Source of the DNA: Myxococcales bacterium
GTDB taxonomy: Bacteria; Myxococcota; Bradymonadia; REDH01
Direction: 5' to 3'
Assembly (NCBI GenBank): GCA_018970625.1
Contig: JAGWVZ010000040.1
Coordinates: 1-14,302, forward strand
DNA: 14,302 nt
Positions 1 to 7,829 of this stretch are shown here, piece after piece (position 1 is the first letter of the stretch; each line of letters begins with the position of its first letter). The notes beneath the pieces are model-generated. The model ran no database searches. It had not been told where the DNA came from and saw nothing but the letters and a program-made list of their open reading frames with translations. A program made the position numbers and the translations under genes.

Positions 1-2
1 CC

Positions 3-251
3 ATTCGACGGGGAGAACCAAATTATCAGTTTGGGCTCGATCTGGCCAAATCACCCGATGTGGCCGCGATGGTGAAGGGGGCTCTACCCGAAGTGCAGGC
101 CATTCCGGTTGTGAATAGTCTGGCCGAATATTCGGCGTGGCATGGCTACGAGCTACCCATCGCGGGCAGCCTGCAACGCGTATTAAAAGGCGAACTCGAT
201 ATGCGTTCGGCGGTTACCAGCTGGATGCGGCTCGAAGAGCTGTACGAATAG
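3..251 (+). CDS. gpsA: C-terminal part of a probable NAD(P)-dependent glycerol-3-phosphate dehydrogenase (partial)
   Basis: The reading frame is open from position 3 and ends at TAG 249-251, so the gene begins before the window and only about 82 C-terminal residues are seen. The order of elements matches the all-helical C-terminal domain of GpsA: an N..FG segment (NYQFGLDLA), a helix ending in a VEG-like position (ALPEVQAIPVV), then a segment like ELAxxxGxExPI (SLAEYSAWHGYELPIAGSL), a VLKGEL turn, and a last helix with an LM.R-like end (SWMRLEELYE). GpsA reduces dihydroxyacetone phosphate to sn-glycerol 3-phosphate in the cytoplasm for phospholipid synthesis. The nucleotide-binding domain and active-site lysine are outside the window, so the name rests on the tail only. 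The gene is convergent with dabB, with 28 bases between the stops. Confidence 0.6.
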   Translation: MRRGEPNYQFGLDLAKSPDVAAMVKGALPEVQAIPVVNSLAEYSAWHGYELPIAGSLQRVLKGELDMRSAVTSWMRLEELYE

Positions 252-271
252 GGCGTTCGTAGCGCCTGTGT

Positions 272-292
272 CGTCGCGTTTAGTGAGCGACG
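272..292. terminator. short hairpin between convergent gene ends (weak terminator candidate)
   Basis: A perfect 6-bp inverted repeat (CGTCGC and GCGACG) encloses a 9-base loop. It spans the stop codon of dabB and lies just after the end of the gpsA-like gene, where a shared bidirectional terminator would be expected. There is no clear T-run on either side, so rho-independent function is uncertain. Confidence 0.25.
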
Positions 293-3200
293 GTGCCGGC
301 GGGAGAAGTTCCCGCAGGACGGACATCATGATCGTCACCTGAGGCGGGGTGGGTGGACGGGGAGTGTTCGGCCGGCTCGGTCGGATCCAGGCCACTATCC
401 TGCAGCGTCTGTTCCACAAATTCCTGCTCGACGCGCAGCACACGCCCCGGCATCAGGCCACCAACGAGCGCAATCGCGGCCAGGCCAAGCACCACATATT
501 GTTCGCGGGGAATCAGGTCGGCCAGGTGTACCTGTCGCGCGATGGAGAGGGCGTGATTGTCGTTGCCCAGAAAGGTGAGGCTCCATGCGCGCACCAGCGT
601 GACACTGTTGAGCACAGTTCCCGCCAGCACCACGACCGCCATTGCGGGATGAATATTGAACGTGTCATGCATGACCAGGTCGCCCGCAACGAACGCAACC
701 GAACCGGGTAGTCCAAAAGTGGCAATTCCAAACAGGAGAAACCACGTCGAGAGTTTCGGAATTTGTCGTACCAGGCCCCCAAATCGAGCCATGTCTGTGG
801 TTCCCGTACGTTGTTTGAGCGATGTAATCAGGATGAGTAATCCCGAAAGCGTGACGCTCAAACCGATCGACATGAAAATGGCCCCCTCCAGGCTCAATTC
901 TCGCATTTCGCTGATTCCCAGCATGACCAGTCCCGACTGGCTTAACCCAATATAGGCGATCATGCGACCCAGATCGCGCTGCACAAGTGCCACCAGCGCG
1001 CCGTAAACCACCTGGAACAGGGCGATGGACGTCACCAGCGACATGACAAACGGCGCGTGTTCATGGCTGAGCACAATGCCGAAACGTGCCAGCAGATACG
1101 CGCCCATCGGCAATGTGAGCAGCACCACGAGCAGCGAAGTGGGAGCGTAACGAATCAACACCGCCTCGGACGTATGAAGCGGCATGATGCCGGAGCGCGC
1201 CATGACCGCGATGAGCAGGGCCACAACAGCGGGCACCTGCCACGCGGCGGGTAGCGTCACGTGTGTCAGCTTGCCCAGATCGAGCGCGGTCACGCCCGCG
1301 CCAGCTGTTCCGCCCGATGCCAGCAGAAGCGCCATCAGCACCACGAGGGCGCCTGCACCGAGCACTGCGTGAAGTGACCAGATGCGCATGACAGGGCGGC
1401 GGACCGATGGGTTGACGCTGTACCAGAGCACGTACCCGGTTGATACAAAGGTCATGGTCCAGGTGAGCGCAAGCAGCCCTCCGTCCTGCGCCGCCAGAGC
1501 TGCCAGGGTCCACCCTTCCACCATGAGCATCCATGCCATAGCCGGCATACTCAGCCGCTGCCGCGGCCCAGCGACGAGGGCGGCCGCAACCAGCAGCGTG
1601 GTCAGCACCATGAAGGGCAGGCTCAGGCCATCCACGCCGATTCGGAACCCGAGCAACGGAGTTGAAATCCCCGGCAGATACTCCACGAATTGCAGCCCCG
1701 CACCGGGTTGAAAATTCGTCAATGCTCCCACTGCCAGCACCAGCGTCCAGACCGAAAAGCCGGTCGCGATGCGCCGGGCCGATTCACGGTGCGCGGCGAC
1801 GGCCGAAATCATGCCGCCGACCATGGGGGTCAGAATCATGGCGGGGAGCCATGGAAAATGGGTGCGAGCCGATACCGCAAGGCCCAGCTCGTTTCCAAAC
1901 TCCAGACTGATCATCCATGCTGTCATGGCGGCAGAAACCGCGACCGCAGCGGCAATACCAAACGCACGGAATCTGACGCCTGTGAAGGGCACCGAACCAT
2001 GGTCTTCGCTGACCGCAGGATAGTACAACGGCTCAGTGACGACTGTTTGCGGCAATTCCGGCCCTGCGAGCAGGCGGGAGATGCCATGTTCGACTCGATC
2101 CAGCGCCTTTCCGGCCGCCATCAGTGGCTCGGCAATAACGCGATCATACAGCGCGTCCAGATAGAACCGTTCAAGCGATAATCGGTACAACCACCCGGGC
2201 AGGGTCGAACCCGCCGGAATGTTTTGCGCGCTCTGCGCATCCAGCAGCGCGGAGGGTGCGCGCAGCAACTGAAACCCGCGCAGCAGGGCGTGCGCCACCA
2301 CGAGAAACGACGCCAGCGTGTAAAAGCCAAGTCCAATCACGATGAAGATAAGCCCCACAAAAGTCATGGTTGCATAGGCAAGCGAACCCTTCACGTCGGT
2401 TTGTACGTGTCCCGTTAACCAGCCATGGAGTGTGGTCATCACACCGACCGCCACCACGAGTCCACTGGCGATGGACGACAGCTCCAGCACGGGCGCAGAG
2501 CGAATCAACAGAAACGCGCCGGCATGAATGGAAAGGGCGCCGTAGAACAATGCGCTGGAAGGCGTGGGTCCTTCCATGGCGCGTGGTAGCCATGCGCCGA
2601 ATGGAAACTGTGCCGATTTACCCGATGCTGCGATCAACAGTGCAATGCCCAGAAGCGTCGCCTGCCAGTCAGTCGCATGACGCATGAGCGATTCGCCGCC
2701 CTGTTCAAAAACCTCATAGAAATCAGCTGAATGCGCTACCTGATGCATCAGGAACAGCGTCAGCAACAGGCCCACATCGCACACGCGGTAGACCGCAAAG
2801 ACCCGCAGGCTGTTACGGACCGGAGCATCGCGTTCCTGAAAATATCCGATGAGCAGCACGCTGGCGAGTCCCACCAGCTCCCAACCCATGAACAAGACTT
2901 CATAGGAGCCAGCCATGAGCAGCGACAACATGCCGGCTGCAAACAGATGAAGCAGCAGGAAAAATCGTCGGAAACCTGTTTCGCGATGCAGATAGTTGAC
3001 TGAAAAACGACCGGTCAGTCCCAGAAAAATACTGGTGAGTATCATCATGCTACCTGATAGCCGATCCATCAGGAACGTGAGACTGAATCGGTAGTCACCG
3101 ATGGAGAACCAGGTGCCGGCATCGATATGAATCACATGGCCGGGCGCTAACCAGGTGCGTACGGCGGTAACGAGCGACAGACCGAGTACCATGGCCATAA

Positions 3201-3339
3201 CGGCACTGGTCATGCGTGCGATCACCTTTTCGGCCAGCAATACGCCGAAGACAAGTGAAGCGGCAATGAACACCATCGTCAGCAGGGGCAGGACGGGAAT
3301 GAGCAGGGCGGCTGTATTCAGCAGAGTGGTCGTATCCAT
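280..3339 (-). CDS. dabB: DabB-like proton-conducting membrane subunit, a fusion of NuoL-like and NuoM-like modules
   Basis: This 1019-residue polytopic membrane protein belongs to the proton-conducting transporter family (PF00361) shared by complex I antiporter subunits, Mrp antiporters and DabB. With DabA it should form an inner-membrane complex that uses ion-motive force to drive CO2 conversion to bicarbonate inside the cell. The N-terminal module (about 1-360) keeps the key features: FLMDRLS near residue 90, Glu154 in GWELVGLASVLL (counterpart of NuoL Glu144), and Lys241 in SGKSAQFPFGAWLP (counterpart of NuoL Lys229). Arg354 takes the place of the TM12 lysine. A NuoL-like tail (YLDALYDRVIAEPL) follows near 395. 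A second, NuoM-like module (about 460-965) has PLHT and GLPG motifs, but Arg715 replaces the channel lysine, W627 and its neighbours replace the TM5 glutamate region, and Asp887 replaces the NuoM TM12 glutamate. The tail (965-1019) is polar and disordered-looking. Usual DabB proteins are about half this length. Start: ATG 3339, with GGGAGGT 7 bases upstream inside the dabA end and a 2-bp gap to the dabA TAA, which implies translational coupling. Residue equivalences are by-eye alignment. Confidence 0.9.
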   Translation of the reverse strand: MDTTTLLNTAALLIPVLPLLTMVFIAASLVFGVLLAEKVIARMTSAVMAMVLGLSLVTAVRTWLAPGHVIHIDAGTWFSIGDYRFSLTFLMDRLSGSMMILTSIFLGLTGRFSVNYLHRETGFRRFFLLLHLFAAGMLSLLMAGSYEVLFMGWELVGLASVLLIGYFQERDAPVRNSLRVFAVYRVCDVGLLLTLFLMHQVAHSADFYEVFEQGGESLMRHATDWQATLLGIALLIAASGKSAQFPFGAWLPRAMEGPTPSSALFYGALSIHAGAFLLIRSAPVLELSSIASGLVVAVGVMTTLHGWLTGHVQTDVKGSLAYATMTFVGLIFIVIGLGFYTLASFLVVAHALLRGFQLLRAPSALLDAQSAQNIPAGSTLPGWLYRLSLERFYLDALYDRVIAEPLMAAGKALDRVEHGISRLLAGPELPQTVVTEPLYYPAVSEDHGSVPFTGVRFRAFGIAAAVAVSAAMTAWMISLEFGNELGLAVSARTHFPWLPAMILTPMVGGMISAVAAHRESARRIATGFSVWTLVLAVGALTNFQPGAGLQFVEYLPGISTPLLGFRIGVDGLSLPFMVLTTLLVAAALVAGPRQRLSMPAMAWMLMVEGWTLAALAAQDGGLLALTWTMTFVSTGYVLWYSVNPSVRRPVMRIWSLHAVLGAGALVVLMALLLASGGTAGAGVTALDLGKLTHVTLPAAWQVPAVVALLIAVMARSGIMPLHTSEAVLIRYAPTSLLVVLLTLPMGAYLLARFGIVLSHEHAPFVMSLVTSIALFQVVYGALVALVQRDLGRMIAYIGLSQSGLVMLGISEMRELSLEGAIFMSIGLSVTLSGLLILITSLKQRTGTTDMARFGGLVRQIPKLSTWFLLFGIATFGLPGSVAFVAGDLVMHDTFNIHPAMAVVVLAGTVLNSVTLVRAWSLTFLGNDNHALSIARQVHLADLIPREQYVVLGLAAIALVGGLMPGRVLRVEQEFVEQTLQDSGLDPTEPAEHSPSTHPASGDDHDVRPAGTSPAGTVAH

Positions 3340-3341
3340 GG

Positions 3342-6300
3342 TTATACCTCCCGCCCGGACGGGGTCTCAGTGCTGCCAACGCGAACGGGGGGAATCACCA
3401 GCGCGGGCGAAAGAAACTCGCGCTTTCCTGTGTACCAGTCCTGCGAACGTTCGACCTCGGGCAGGGTGCCGATGGCCGGTTTAAAGGGCTCGAATCCCGT
3501 GTCGGGATGGAATACGTGAATCTCACCGGTCTTCGGGTCGATGGTCGCAACCTGTACCCACTGACCCGCCACGAGCTCGGCCACCCCTGGTTGTCGAGCG
3601 ACAATTTGCAGCGCGGCTTCCGGGGTGTTCTCAATAATCAGGAGCAGCCGCATGGGTTCATGAATCTCGATCATCTGTTTTGGCAAACCTGTGCGCAGGT
3701 CGCTGGCGTGACCGTCCATCACGCCGAGTAGGCCAGTTAAATTATGAGGTAGCTTGGTGCCCGCGCCGAGTTTATCGTTGTCGACGGTTGAAAAATAATA
3801 TTCCAGATTAATTCCAGCGCCCACCGGGCCTACCGCGACCAGAATACGCTCCAGAATTTTCAGCTCTGGATCAATCGTCGGGTCGTATGAGATCAGGAAG
3901 GAGCGACGGTCCAGAAACAGGTGTCGGGTCAGCGAGCGGCGTCCTACAAAAGCGACGGCGTTTGTCACATGCCCCAGCTCAGGCCTGGCCTGGCTGATGT
4001 CTTCGGCGCGACCCTCGACGTGCCGCAGCGCTGCGGTAGGAGACATGGCAAGCGAGGCGGACTCAAACTTGCGGCATCGCTCGTGGGCCGACAATTTGCG
4101 CGCGTTCAGCATGAGGCGCAGAAACTCCTGCCACTCGGATTGCAGGGCGGGCGGTATGAGTTCCAGGTCGTAGTACTCGACCTCGTCGGTGGCGGTATTG
4201 TGCTCGCCACCGACGAACCAGGTGGTCGCCGGAATCACAATGCCGCGCTCTGCCAGCAGGGCTCGCACCTCGGTGCGGTTGGCCATGCTGGCAAACGCGC
4301 GTGCGTTCGGACCTCCGTGGCGCCCACCGCAGGCTCCACAGTCATAGGCGGAGAGGTGAGGGTTGTTCACCGAACGTGAGCCGTGTCCGAGCACACAGAT
4401 AATGGGTGCGAACTGGTGCACAAACCCCATGTTTTCCAGCTGTGCGGCGACCCGGTCGGCCTGCTCGCGCAGCGAAAAGCCCCGGGCTCGCACCCACGCG
4501 CTTGGGACAGGGTCATGCGAGGTCTGCAGCAGGGTCAGGCGGGTTTTAGGTTCCGAGATGATGCGTTTTTCTGCCGCCGTGTGTAGACGCCCGTGCAGCC
4601 GGGGAAAGAGAATTCGGCCCACCATGGGCACAACCGAGAACAAACCAAGCAGGGGAACGAGTACACTGCCGGCGAGCAGACTGCGGCTGCCGCGACGCAC
4701 GCCGCGACGAAGGCGAGCCAGAATTGACATGCGGCGCAGTCGACGTTCGGCCTGCTGTTGATGTCCTTCGTCAGGTTCCTCGACGACGTCGTGAGCCGGG
4801 GTGACGACGACGGGACAGAGCGGGGCGCTCGCGGGCTGGTCAAACCGCTGAAAATTCATGGCGATGCCGAAAAATCCAGCCACCCCGAAGGTCTCGGTGC
4901 GCGGCTCGAGCTCTTCGAGCGCCCTGCGAAATGCTTCTTCGCGGTCGTCCATGCAGCACATGACCTGAAATCGAGGTTGTTGCAGAGCTGGAGTTCCGCT
5001 CATTCGCTGCCGTCGAACCGCCACGGCGGCGAGAATCTCGTCGCGGTAGTGTGCTTCGTAGGCTTCCTGCCAGACCTGCTGACGTGCCAGCTCGTCAAAG
5101 CTGTCCAGCCGGTCCAGCAGCTGATGGCGAACGTGTACGGGGACAGTGCACGCCTCGTTGGGCGCGATCCCGGCGGTCTGAAACAGCTGATACAGACGCC
5201 AGGTGTCGGGGCTCGAGGTCAACGGGCGCACCTGTTGCTGTTGCCAGGCCTCTTTCATGTGACTGGCCAACGCGCGCAGCGGACCCGCGTAATGCAGCTC
5301 CCTCTTTGCCAGTTCGCGCCAGGCCAGCACGTCCAGGGTCAGTCGCACGGCCAGAAAGTCTGCCAGCGCGACGGGTGGCGCGGTACCGGCGCGGTCCTCG
5401 GGATGCTGTTGCAACCGGTAGAACATGCCTGCCCAGCCGGGCAGCTGAAGCGCCACCCGCTCCAGAAAGCGTGCGTGATCATCGGGAGAAACGCCGAGCT
5501 CGTTGAGCCAGTGCCCGATCACGTGCGAAGGGCTGGCGTCGTCGGGCAACGCGGCGAGCGTGCTGCGCAGCTGACGTAACCAAGAAGGCAGGAGGCCGGC
5601 CTGCTTCTGCATGGTGGAACGCCACGCGCGCCAGAACCCGGTCTCTTTGCCGGGCATGGTCCAGTGGGCGATACCATCGTCGAGAAACGCGCCGCACCAG
5701 CGAATCAGAAACGGATGCACCAGATCGGCGGCGTCGTGTCCGCTGAGCTGAGCGATGAGATCCCGGGGTGTCCGGTCTTTGCCCACCCGGTCGGGAAGCA
5801 GCTGCTCATCGGGGTGCCGGTGAGTCGCTCTCGGAGGCGTGCGGCAGATCGCATGAAGCAGACTGAGTGCCAGTGCGGTCGGCCGCCCTGCAATGGCCTT
5901 CCGCCAGGCGCGAATGCTGCAGGCGAGGCCGGTCCAGCGATCGAAGGCGGCGCTTACGACCCGGTGCTCACTGGCAAGCCAGGCCGCCAGGCGGGGTTCG
6001 GCGGTATCCCGTGCTCCGCTGCGCTGGGAAGCGAGCTGCAGGTAGCCGGCGCGCGCCTCTTCCGGAATTCCAAAGAGGTTCATCCATTCGATGGCGGAAC
6101 GGTCAGACACCACACCCTCGCCCGACACTACCAGGGTCTCGCCAAGCACGCGGGTGGAGAAATCGCTCAGCGTCATGTCTTTACCGATGCGGTCCAGCAG
6201 TTCATTGAGCCACGTGACCGTGCGTTCAATGATGTGGTCGCGTACCCGCTTTTCGACGTCGCTTCGGAACATCTGGTCGGCGCCGATTTCATCGATCAGC

Positions 6301-6770
6301 CAGTGATGAATGGTCGGCGGGTCATCGTGCATGGGATGGAGCAGGTTGAGCAGGTCAACCCGATCATCGGTGAGCCCCCAGGGCGCACCTGCACCGGGGT
6401 TCAGGGATGATGCTGCGCGTCCCCGTCGTTGTAGCGCCGTTTCGAGGTCGCGTCGTGTGATGCGTCCATTCCGGAAGTGGCGGCGGAAGAGATCTTCGTC
6501 GAGATAGCCTCGAACCTCGAGCCGGCGCTGTGCTTCGACCACCGCATCGTGAAACGGCAGGTGCTGAAATGCGTGCAGGGTGTTGTGGTGAACGAAGACG
6601 CCGATGGGTCCCTGCGCTGGCAGCATGTGCCCGAGGTGATCAATCACGTGGTCGAGGTCTTGTGAATGGCCCTGACTTTCGCCATGGCCCGTCATGGGCT
6701 GGGCATGGCAGTGCTGTTGGGTGGCTTCAGCAGACGCCTGTAACGGCGACGAATTCGTAGGACTGGACAT
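3342..6770 (-). CDS. dabA: DabA, zinc-binding subunit of the DAB inorganic-carbon accumulation complex (DUF2309)
   Basis: This is a 1142-residue protein of the DUF2309 family (PF10070). DabA is a peripheral, beta-carbonic-anhydrase-like subunit that binds zinc and, with DabB, is thought to hydrate CO2 in one direction so that bicarbonate builds up in the cytoplasm. The complete set of zinc-site residues known from Halothiobacillus neapolitanus DabA (C351, D353, H524, C539) is present here as Cys606 and Asp608 in CCMDDREE, His796 in LGHGSRS and Cys811 in YDCGACGGRHGG. The spacings C-x-D and H-x14-C are conserved exactly. Near the N-terminus, PIGVFVHHNTLHAFQHLPF is the family start motif. A hydrophobic stretch at about 690-717 (LLAGSVLVPLLGLFSVVP) may dock on DabB. 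The protein is longer than the roughly 830-residue Halothiobacillus form and fits the long DabA class. Start: ATG 6770 is the longest option; no good Shine-Dalgarno site is seen, and ATG 6694 (MTGHGE) is an alternative since the first 25 residues are low-complexity. dabB follows after 2 bp. No RuBisCO, carboxysome or LysR regulator gene is in the window. Confidence 0.95.
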   Translation of the reverse strand: MSSPTNSSPLQASAEATQQHCHAQPMTGHGESQGHSQDLDHVIDHLGHMLPAQGPIGVFVHHNTLHAFQHLPFHDAVVEAQRRLEVRGYLDEDLFRRHFRNGRITRRDLETALQRRGRAASSLNPGAGAPWGLTDDRVDLLNLLHPMHDDPPTIHHWLIDEIGADQMFRSDVEKRVRDHIIERTVTWLNELLDRIGKDMTLSDFSTRVLGETLVVSGEGVVSDRSAIEWMNLFGIPEEARAGYLQLASQRSGARDTAEPRLAAWLASEHRVVSAAFDRWTGLACSIRAWRKAIAGRPTALALSLLHAICRTPPRATHRHPDEQLLPDRVGKDRTPRDLIAQLSGHDAADLVHPFLIRWCGAFLDDGIAHWTMPGKETGFWRAWRSTMQKQAGLLPSWLRQLRSTLAALPDDASPSHVIGHWLNELGVSPDDHARFLERVALQLPGWAGMFYRLQQHPEDRAGTAPPVALADFLAVRLTLDVLAWRELAKRELHYAGPLRALASHMKEAWQQQQVRPLTSSPDTWRLYQLFQTAGIAPNEACTVPVHVRHQLLDRLDSFDELARQQVWQEAYEAHYRDEILAAVAVRRQRMSGTPALQQPRFQVMCCMDDREEAFRRALEELEPRTETFGVAGFFGIAMNFQRFDQPASAPLCPVVVTPAHDVVEEPDEGHQQQAERRLRRMSILARLRRGVRRGSRSLLAGSVLVPLLGLFSVVPMVGRILFPRLHGRLHTAAEKRIISEPKTRLTLLQTSHDPVPSAWVRARGFSLREQADRVAAQLENMGFVHQFAPIICVLGHGSRSVNNPHLSAYDCGACGGRHGGPNARAFASMANRTEVRALLAERGIVIPATTWFVGGEHNTATDEVEYYDLELIPPALQSEWQEFLRLMLNARKLSAHERCRKFESASLAMSPTAALRHVEGRAEDISQARPELGHVTNAVAFVGRRSLTRHLFLDRRSFLISYDPTIDPELKILERILVAVGPVGAGINLEYYFSTVDNDKLGAGTKLPHNLTGLLGVMDGHASDLRTGLPKQMIEIHEPMRLLLIIENTPEAALQIVARQPGVAELVAGQWVQVATIDPKTGEIHVFHPDTGFEPFKPAIGTLPEVERSQDWYTGKREFLSPALVIPPVRVGSTETPSGREV

Positions 6771-6779
6771 GGAGAATCA

Positions 6780-6816
6780 CTCGCGTCTGCGCGAGCCTCT
6801 TAGAGAGCTCACGCGC
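6780..6816 (-). promoter_or_regulatory. overlapping inverted repeats in the dabA leader (possible RNA switch or operator)
   Basis: On the strand of dabA, 10-46 bases before its ATG, there are two inverted repeats that share one arm. Repeat A pairs GCGCGTGAGC (6816-6807) with GCTCGCGC (6796-6789), with one 2-base bulge and a 10-base loop. Repeat B pairs CTCGCG (6795-6790) with CGCGAG (6785-6780) around a 4-base loop. They cannot form together because both use 6795-6790. Repeat B ends only 9 bases before the ATG, so it could cover the ribosome-binding region. Function is inference; it may equally be a protein operator. Confidence 0.35.
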
Positions 6817-6904
6817 ACCAGGGGAGCGCCGAGCCACGGCATAGCGTGCGCTCAGCGGACGAAGACGCACCGGCGCTGCCCAGAGGTAGCACCCGTGCAA
6901 GGCT

Positions 6905-7345
6905 TCAGTGTGCCTGACAGACGGGTGGTGCTCGCCCAGCGGGAACGCCGTGCAGAAGGGAGAGGCCCTGAGCGATACGATTTCGGGGGCGGCCATGTGA
7001 TGCGAGATGCGGGTCGGAATCCGCGTTCCTGCCGCCGTGCCTTGGTGAACAGCCGATGAGGGTCCGTTTGACCTCGGACTCGTGCGTCTCATCGACTTGC
7101 TTGCCCTGCTTGGCAAGCCCCGGGTCCCAGGGCTGCTCAGGCATCCGGCACATGTAGGCCTGCATGACCGGGATCGTTCTTCGTGCTTGTACGGCCAGCT
7201 CGACCGCCGCAACCGGACCGTCTGTTTCCAGAACGCCCCCGTTGCCGGGCGGCTCGCTCGCCAGTACCGGACTTGCCCACAGGCAACCCAACGCGAGGCA
7301 TAGAGGCAGCGCCAGCCACCATAGGCGCCCGGCGCACCAAACCAT
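6905..7345 (-). CDS. doubtful small secreted protein of unknown function, possibly frame-disrupted
   Basis: The N-terminal part reads as a good Sec signal peptide: MVWCAGR, then a hydrophobic core LWWLALPLCLALGCLWAS, and a probable cut after PVLA. Start ATG 7345 is chosen because it gives this signal and has an AGGA 9 bases upstream; in-frame ATGs at 7378 and 7429 would add an odd leader. The mature part (about 115 residues) has two cysteines in the first half (MQAYMC and LIGC) and then a charged, low-confidence tail. No family is recognised. By eye, third-position GC is high in this frame down to about 7020 and then drops, while the frame ending near 6727 becomes GC-rich at third positions. 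The real protein may therefore be frameshifted, or the ORF may be spurious. It lies upstream of dabA on the same strand, 134 bases away. Confidence 0.3.
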   Translation of the reverse strand: MVWCAGRLWWLALPLCLALGCLWASPVLASEPPGNGGVLETDGPVAAVELAVQARRTIPVMQAYMCRMPEQPWDPGLAKQGKQVDETHESEVKRTLIGCSPRHGGRNADSDPHLASHGRPRNRIAQGLSLLHGVPAGRAPPVCQAH

Positions 7346-7670
7346 CAGGTTGGGTCCTGTAAAAGCAGTCACGGTCATTTGGGCTCGAAGAAGACGTGGG
7401 CGTCCTAGCGAACCCATCGCGCGGGTCAATCACAATTCCAGTGGACCGCGGTTCATGTGAGCGTCCGGGGTGCATGTCGAATGAACTCCGGAACACCGGC
7501 ACGGCCCCCTGGTCCAACTCCGGAGCGCATCATCCTCGCGCGGTCGCGCGCAGAATCAGGGCGGTATGCCGGGCCCGCCGGGTCATTACACGCACGATCG
7601 TGCCCGGTGCACGACGTGCTCACTGGTCGCCCGCTCGCCCCGAGGGGGCTATTTTGTCGCACACCGAAGC
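7346..7670. other. stretch without a recognisable gene
   Basis: Several overlapping open frames occur on both strands, but they are arginine- and proline-rich with no signal peptide, domain or good ribosome-binding site, as expected by chance in GC-rich DNA. One of them on the minus strand runs straight through the tRNA gene. I see no clear repeat or RNA gene. The minus-strand promoter of the doubtful secreted ORF and of dabAB could lie here, but no convincing pair of boxes was found. Confidence 0.5.
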
Positions 7671-7700
7671 TTGACACGACTTTGTGACTTCGGGTAAAGC
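7671..7700 (+). promoter_or_regulatory. probable promoter of the tRNA-Cys gene
   Basis: TTGACA at 7671-7676 is an exact sigma-70 -35 box. After 18 bases, TAAAGC (7695-7700) is a weak -10 candidate. The expected transcription start would be near 7707, about 9 bases ahead of the mature tRNA, which fits a tRNA promoter. The -10 box is the uncertain part. Confidence 0.5.
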
Positions 7701-7715
7701 GACGGTCCCCCATGC

Positions 7716-7787
7716 GGGGAGGTAGCCAAGTGGTAAGGCAGAGGCCTGCAAAGCCTCCATCCGTCGGTTCGAATCCGATCCTCCCCT
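7716..7787 (+). tRNA. tRNA-Cys (anticodon GCA)
   Basis: A full cloverleaf can be drawn. Acceptor arms GGGGAGG (7716-7722) and CCTCCCC (7780-7786) pair along all 7 bp. The D stem is GCC/GGC with loop AAGTGGTAA. The anticodon stem GAGGC/GCCTC encloses loop CTGCAAA with anticodon GCA at 7748-7750. The T stem GTCGG/CCGAT encloses TTCGAAT. The discriminator base at 7787 is T (U73), the hallmark identity base for cysteinyl-tRNA synthetase, which agrees with the anticodon. The 3' CCA is not encoded and must be added by the CCA-adding enzyme. The gene stands alone between a promoter-like site and a terminator hairpin. Confidence 0.97.
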
Positions 7788-7794
7788 TTGAATC

Positions 7795-7829
7795 AGAAGG
7801 CCGGCCCTGCGTCGGCCTTCTGTCGTTTT
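7795..7829 (+). terminator. rho-independent terminator after tRNA-Cys
   Basis: A perfect 9-bp stem, AGAAGGCCG (7795-7803) with CGGCCTTCT (7813-7821), encloses a 9-base loop and is followed by GTCGTTTT. It begins 8 bases after the tRNA end, the normal place for its terminator. The T-run is short (four), so strength is moderate. Confidence 0.75.

Noticed and set aside
4758..5579. Open frame of 273 codons on the plus strand inside dabA
   Set aside because: It is antisense to a strongly conserved DUF2309 gene, has no recognisable domain or ribosome site, and is the kind of long shadow frame common in GC-rich DNA. The 5664-6410 plus-strand frame is rejected for the same reason.
280..6770. Part of a complex I (nuo) or Mrp antiporter operon
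   Set aside because: The partner gene is a DUF2309 protein with the DabA zinc residues, and no other nuo or mrp subunit is adjacent; the DAB assignment fits better.
7671..7829. Integration site of a mobile element at tRNA-Cys
   Set aside because: No integrase gene and no second copy of the tRNA 3' end is seen in the window.
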